A stretch of 8,521 nucleotides of DNA from positions 1 through 8,521 of the forward strand of contig CALFOA010000203.1 in the NCBI GenBank assembly GCA_937919795.1, given 5' to 3'. The position numbers and the translations under genes were made by a program. The notes beneath the pieces are model-generated. The model was not told the DNA's origin. It saw only the letters and a list, made by a program, of their open reading frames with translations, and did not search any database. Within the stretch, counting starts at the first letter, position 1; the number at the start of each line of letters is the position of its first letter. The DNA is from an uncultured Neisseria sp. GTDB taxonomy: Bacteria > Pseudomonadota > Gammaproteobacteria > Burkholderiales > Neisseriaceae. Shown here one piece after another: positions 5,654 to 8,521 of the stretch.

Positions 5654-5899
5654 ATGGGCTGGATAGCAACCATTATCGTCGGTTTTATCGTAGGCGTATT
5701 AGCCAAATTTCTGCACCCCGGCAAAGATAACCTAGGCTTTATCATGACTTCTCTTCTCGGCATCGGCGGCGCTTTCCTCGCCGGCGTGGTCGGCCAAACC
5801 ATGGGCTGGTACGAAGTCGGTCAGCCTGCAGGCTGGATTGCTTCTACACTGGCTGCTGTGGTGATTCTGGTGATTTATACCCGCGTAATTAAACGCTGA
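5654..5899 (+). CDS. GlsB/YeaQ/YmgE family small membrane protein
   Basis: The 81-residue protein has three hydrophobic helices (about 2-20, 27-47 and 59-77) and the family pattern GWIATIIVGFIVGVLAKFL, then a short HPGKD loop, then a glycine-rich second helix LLGIGGAFLAGVVG. This is the transglycosylase-associated or GlsB/YeaQ/YmgE family. Its members sit in the inner membrane and are often induced by stress, but no biochemical activity is established. AGGA six bases before the ATG supports the start. It is a single-gene unit, with a likely promoter just upstream and a strong terminator after it. The older 'transglycosylase' name should not be read as enzyme activity. Confidence 0.9.
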   Translation: MGWIATIIVGFIVGVLAKFLHPGKDNLGFIMTSLLGIGGAFLAGVVGQTMGWYEVGQPAGWIASTLAAVVILVIYTRVIKR

Positions 5900-5911
5900 A
5901 TTTAGCCAAAC

Positions 5912-5942
5912 AAAAAACAGGCGGTTTTCCGCCTGTTTTTTT
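5912..5942 (+). terminator. Strong intrinsic terminator after the YeaQ-like gene
   Basis: The arms 5912-5924 (AAAAAACAGGCGG) and 5929-5941 (CCGCCTGTTTTTT) pair perfectly over 13 bases around a TTTT loop, followed by a run of seven T. It starts 12 bases after the stop and isolates the gene from lemA. Because the A-tract is also present, it could work in both directions. Confidence 0.92.
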
Positions 5943-5957
5943 ATCTGCACAAGCCGC

Positions 5958-5983
5958 AAAACCAGCGGTTTTACTGATAATAT
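5958..5983 (+). promoter_or_regulatory. Candidate promoter and adjoining hairpin for lemA
   Basis: TGATAATAT (5975-5983) is an extended -10-like element about 28 bases before the lemA ATG. A perfect six-pair inverted repeat AAAACC-AGC-GGTTTT (5958-5972) lies just upstream, where a -35 or operator would fall. The strong terminator before it means lemA needs its own promoter. Confidence 0.35.
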
Positions 5984-6010
5984 AGTTGCTTATTGAAAAG
6001 GGAGAAAACA

Positions 6011-6625
6011 ATGAAAAATTTTATCGTGTTTCTGGTACTTGCCGGCCTGTTTGTGGCACTGCCCATTTGGATTTATAACCGCCTGATACGGGCGCGCAAC
6101 GAATACCGCAATGCTTTTGCTCAAATTCAGGTGCAGCTCAAACGCCGCCATGATCTGATTCCCAATCTGGTGACCACCGCAGAGGCCTATCTGAAACACG
6201 AAAGCCACACCCTCGAAGCAGTTACCATGGCGCGCAATAATGCCGCCGCTTTATTGCAGGCCGCTGCCGCGCAGCCGGGCAATCTGGCCGGTATGCTGTC
6301 GTTGGCGGAAGGCGAGCAACAATTAACTGCCGCACTGCGCAACCTGAATGTGGCCGTGGAAGCCTATCCCGAATTGCGTGCAGAGCAAACCGTGAAGGAC
6401 TTACACGAAGAGCTGGCCGGTACTGAAAATCGAGTCTCTTTTGCCCGCCAAGCGTATAACGATGCCGTGATGGAATACAACAACGCCCGCGAAACCTTTC
6501 CGGCCTCGCTGTTTGCCGCTTTTTTCGGCCATCCGCAAAATGCCGCTTTGTTGCAGTTTGACGATCACTCCGAAATCCAGCAGTCTCCGCGCATCAGCCT
6601 GAACACTTCCGGCAACTCTCATTGA
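6011..6625 (+). CDS. lemA: LemA family protein
   Basis: The 204-residue protein has a single N-terminal membrane helix (about residues 3-22) and a long helical LemA domain. Recognisable family segments are VQLKRRHDLIPNLV (41-54), the YLKHES stretch (60-65), LNVAVEAYPELRA (112-124), and EELAGTENRVSFARQAYNDAV (133-153). LemA proteins are membrane-anchored with the helical domain outside the cytoplasm. Their function is poorly defined, but they are very often encoded beside TPM-domain or M48 protease genes, as here. The start at ATG 6011 is chosen because GGGAG lies six bases before it. An in-frame TTG at 5993 would place that ribosome site inside the gene. The gene is 28 bases upstream of the M48 protease and probably co-transcribed. 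Confidence 0.92.
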   Translation: MKNFIVFLVLAGLFVALPIWIYNRLIRARNEYRNAFAQIQVQLKRRHDLIPNLVTTAEAYLKHESHTLEAVTMARNNAAALLQAAAAQPGNLAGMLSLAEGEQQLTAALRNLNVAVEAYPELRAEQTVKDLHEELAGTENRVSFARQAYNDAVMEYNNARETFPASLFAAFFGHPQNAALLQFDDHSEIQQSPRISLNTSGNSH

Positions 6626-6653
6626 AACGATTCGAAAACAAGGGGAAAATCGG

Positions 6654-8483
6654 ATGCGTTTCCGCCAATACCAAGCCAGTGCCCGCCGTAACAGCACGCA
6701 TTTGCTCTGGCTATACATCATCGCCGTTATCGCCGTGGCTGTCTTCACCGCGGCGGCTACCGCTTTTCTCAGTTCGCTCTATCCCAGCCTGAAAGGCGGA
6801 AGCTCTACCATAGGCATACATAAACCGGTGTTTATTACCGTGTTGATACTGGTCATCACGCTGATTACCGGCGCGGGTTGGTGGCGTTTGCGCAGATTAT
6901 CAGCTGGTGGCCATGTCGTTGCCGAAGCCTTGGGCGGGCAACGGATTATCCGTGCACAAGCCGGATTTTCCGAGCGCCGTTTGCTGAATGTGGTAGAAGA
7001 AATGGCGATTGCTTCCGGCGTGCGACTGCCTAAAATCTATATTCTGCCGGATGATTGCCTGAACGCTTTCGCCGCCGGCATGACCCAGCGCGACGCGGTA
7101 ATAGGCATTACCCGAGGCGCGCTGGATTCCTTCAACCGCAACGAATTGCAAGCGGTAGTGGCCCACGAATTCAGCCACATCCTCAACGGTGATATGCGCC
7201 GCAATATGCAGTTGTGCGGTGCCTTATACGGCCTGCAAATGATTACCAGCCTCGGCCGCCTGTTTTTCGATGGTGACGGCCTCACCAGCAAAAGCCGCGA
7301 TAGTTTCAATCTGCCAACTGTTTTTCTGGGCGCTATTCTGATCTGCTTAGGCTTTGCCGGCTCACTGGCCGCCGGCTGGATACAGGCCGCCATCAGTCGC
7401 CAACGCGAATACTTGGCCGACGCATCCGCCGTTCAGTTTACCCGCCAAAGCGACGGCCTAGCCTCCGCACTCTATAAAGTCGCCACCGCCCCCAAGCGCC
7501 GCCTGCACTCGCCACACGCCGCCGAATACGCCCATTTTATGTTTGAAGGCGTACACGAAACCGATATTTTCGACAAACTGGCTGCCACCCACCCCGATAT
7601 TTATGACCGTATCACCCGCCTTAATCCTGTTAAGGCACGCCGCTGGGAGGCCGATATCCGGCTGGCACGAAGTATCAAACCGGACTTTTACAGCCTTTCC
7701 TCTACCGGCTATTTTTCAGACAGGCATACTGATGCAACTATAAGCACCGACCGCTATTTTCAATCACGCGGTCAACAGCTTTCCGCTTTCCTGCAACGTA
7801 TCGATCCTACTATCAGCCAACGTACCGCCACCTTGCTACAACAGAACCCGCGCCATTGGCTGAATGCCGAAGGCGACAGCGAACGACTGCTGGTCGTTCT
7901 TACCGCCCTGTTCTCACCTGCCGCCCTATCTTCCGCCGCACCGGAATGGCAAGTGAGCCATCCGCTACGGCTCACCTACTACCGCCGCTTGCAACAACAC
8001 CCGCTGCCCCAGCCGTTGCATCGTGCGCTGCTAGAATATCTATTGCCTTCGGTTGCCGCCTTACCCGAGTCGGAACAACACAAGCTGCAAAACGAATTAA
8101 ATCGGCTACTGGAACACCACACACTCGATGCACCGCAAGCTTTATTGTGGCTAAGCGCAGATGCCTGTCTGAAACATGTCAATAAAACCGCAAGCACTGC
8201 CGAGGCTCAATCCTATGAGTCCGTATCAGTAAGCATTCGAAACTGGATAAATTGCCAAGGTAAGCTGGATAGCGACGGCCGACAAAATCTATCAAACGCC
8301 CTATCTGCTCTCTCCACCCTATCCCGACGTGAGCGTGCACAGCTCATGGAACACACAGAACAACTGTTGGCCACAAATCCCGACAGCGAATGGCAGTCGC
8401 GCGCAGCGACAGTCTTACGACTGTATGCACAGCAATCTGACCATTCTGCTGCATCATCGGCCATTCCTTTTAATTTCCATTAA
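6654..8483 (+). CDS. M48 family zinc metalloprotease with long C-terminal extension
   Basis: The 609-residue protein has two N-terminal membrane helices (about 17-42 and 58-78), a cytoplasm-facing catalytic region, and a further hydrophobic segment (222-247). The zinc site is intact: HEFSH at 171-175 (His171, Glu172, His175) and the downstream ligand Glu252 in SRQREYLADASAV. A THPDIYDRI motif (312-320) closes the HtpX-like protease domain. Residues from about 340 to 609 are a poorly conserved, mostly hydrophilic and probably helical extension, absent from the roughly 290-residue HtpX. Lem-A-linked M48 proteases of this longer kind occur in proteobacteria and are presumed to act in membrane protein quality control. 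AAGGGG eight bases before the ATG supports the start. Two in-frame DUS lie in the extension. Substrates are unknown. It is not HtpX itself. Confidence 0.9.
   Translation: MRFRQYQASARRNSTHLLWLYIIAVIAVAVFTAAATAFLSSLYPSLKGGSSTIGIHKPVFITVLILVITLITGAGWWRLRRLSAGGHVVAEALGGQRIIRAQAGFSERRLLNVVEEMAIASGVRLPKIYILPDDCLNAFAAGMTQRDAVIGITRGALDSFNRNELQAVVAHEFSHILNGDMRRNMQLCGALYGLQMITSLGRLFFDGDGLTSKSRDSFNLPTVFLGAILICLGFAGSLAAGWIQAAISRQREYLADASAVQFTRQSDGLASALYKVATAPKRRLHSPHAAEYAHFMFEGVHETDIFDKLAATHPDIYDRITRLNPVKARRWEADIRLARSIKPDFYSLSSTGYFSDRHTDATISTDRYFQSRGQQLSAFLQRIDPTISQRTATLLQQNPRHWLNAEGDSERLLVVLTALFSPAALSSAAPEWQVSHPLRLTYYRRLQQHPLPQPLHRALLEYLLPSVAALPESEQHKLQNELNRLLEHHTLDAPQALLWLSADACLKHVNKTASTAEAQSYESVSVSIRNWINCQGKLDSDGRQNLSNALSALSTLSRRERAQLMEHTEQLLATNPDSEWQSRAATVLRLYAQQSDHSAASSAIPFNFH
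7715..7726 (-). repeat. DNA uptake sequence inside the M48 gene
   Basis: This exact minus-strand DUS is embedded in the coding frame, where it contributes FSDRH (residues 354-358) at the beginning of the C-terminal extension. It lies outside the catalytic domain, where insertion of the motif is tolerated. Confidence 0.9.
8162..8173 (+). repeat. DNA uptake sequence inside the M48 gene, opposite orientation
   Basis: This exact plus-strand DUS encodes part of DACLK (residues 503-507) in the C-terminal extension. With the copy at 7715 it makes an inverted pair about 435 bases apart, too far for a terminator. Confidence 0.9.
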
Positions 8484-8502
8484 TCACTTCTATTTAATGC
8501 CT

Positions 8503-8521
8503 GAGACCTTTGCAAAAAAGT
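8503..8521. mobile_element. Possible terminal inverted repeat of an IS5-group insertion sequence, cut by the window edge
   Basis: GAGACCTTTGCAAAAAAG resembles the outer end of neisserial IS5-group elements such as IS1106 as I recall them (GAGACCTTTGCAAAA). It begins 19 bases after the M48 stop. Only the first bases are visible, so neither the transposase nor the far end can be checked. Confidence 0.4.

Noticed and set aside
5993..6010. TTG start for lemA six codons upstream
   Set aside because: It would put the GGGAG ribosome site inside the coding sequence. ATG 6011 is correctly spaced.

Overview
This is an ordinary, gene-dense chromosomal stretch from a member of the Neisseriaceae, most likely Neisseria wadsworthii or a close relative. 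The main species clue is a DNA uptake sequence (DUS): TGCCTGTCTGAA occurs eight times exactly, plus two near copies. I know this variant as the TG-wadDUS dialect, as opposed to ATGCCGTCTGAA in meningococci and gonococci. The proteins agree with this: the MarR regulator, the lipid A acyltransferase, LuxS and NadD all read like diverged versions of neisserial proteins I can recall.

Layout, left to right. (1) Minus strand: the first 303 codons of a Na+/H+ antiporter-family membrane protein that runs off the left edge, preceded by luxS. The two are separated by a DUS-pair hairpin that probably ends luxS transcription. (2) A 341-base AT-rich divergent intergenic region with two DUS and probable promoters. 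(3) Plus strand: a Nudix hydrolase of the DUF4743 type, a family linked to removal of damaged thiamine diphosphate. (4) A tight three-gene plus-strand group: a MarR regulator of the NadR/FarR/HpaR type, the flavin reductase hpaC, and nadD. (5) A DUS triplet able to fold in two mutually exclusive ways, directly in front of an lpxL1-type lipid A lauroyltransferase gene. (6) A small GlsB/YeaQ/YmgE membrane protein with a textbook intrinsic terminator. (7) A lemA plus M48 zinc metalloprotease pair, the protease having a long C-terminal extension. (8) A short right-hand tail carrying what looks like the outer end of an insertion sequence.

Functionally the genes form separate small units: methyl cycle and AI-2 (luxS), metabolite repair (Nudix), 4-hydroxyphenylacetate sensing with flavin reduction and NAD synthesis (nadR-hpaC-nadD), outer-membrane lipid A acylation (lpxL), and envelope stress or quality control (YeaQ-like, LemA, M48). 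I see no prophage, CRISPR array, toxin-antitoxin pair, tRNA or rRNA.

I did not find a clearly new system. The points most worth a second look are an Arg-to-Gly change in the recognition helix of the NadR-type regulator, the nested DUS hairpins at the lpxL start, the extended 14-base DUS consensus, and the two A7 tracts inside lpxL.
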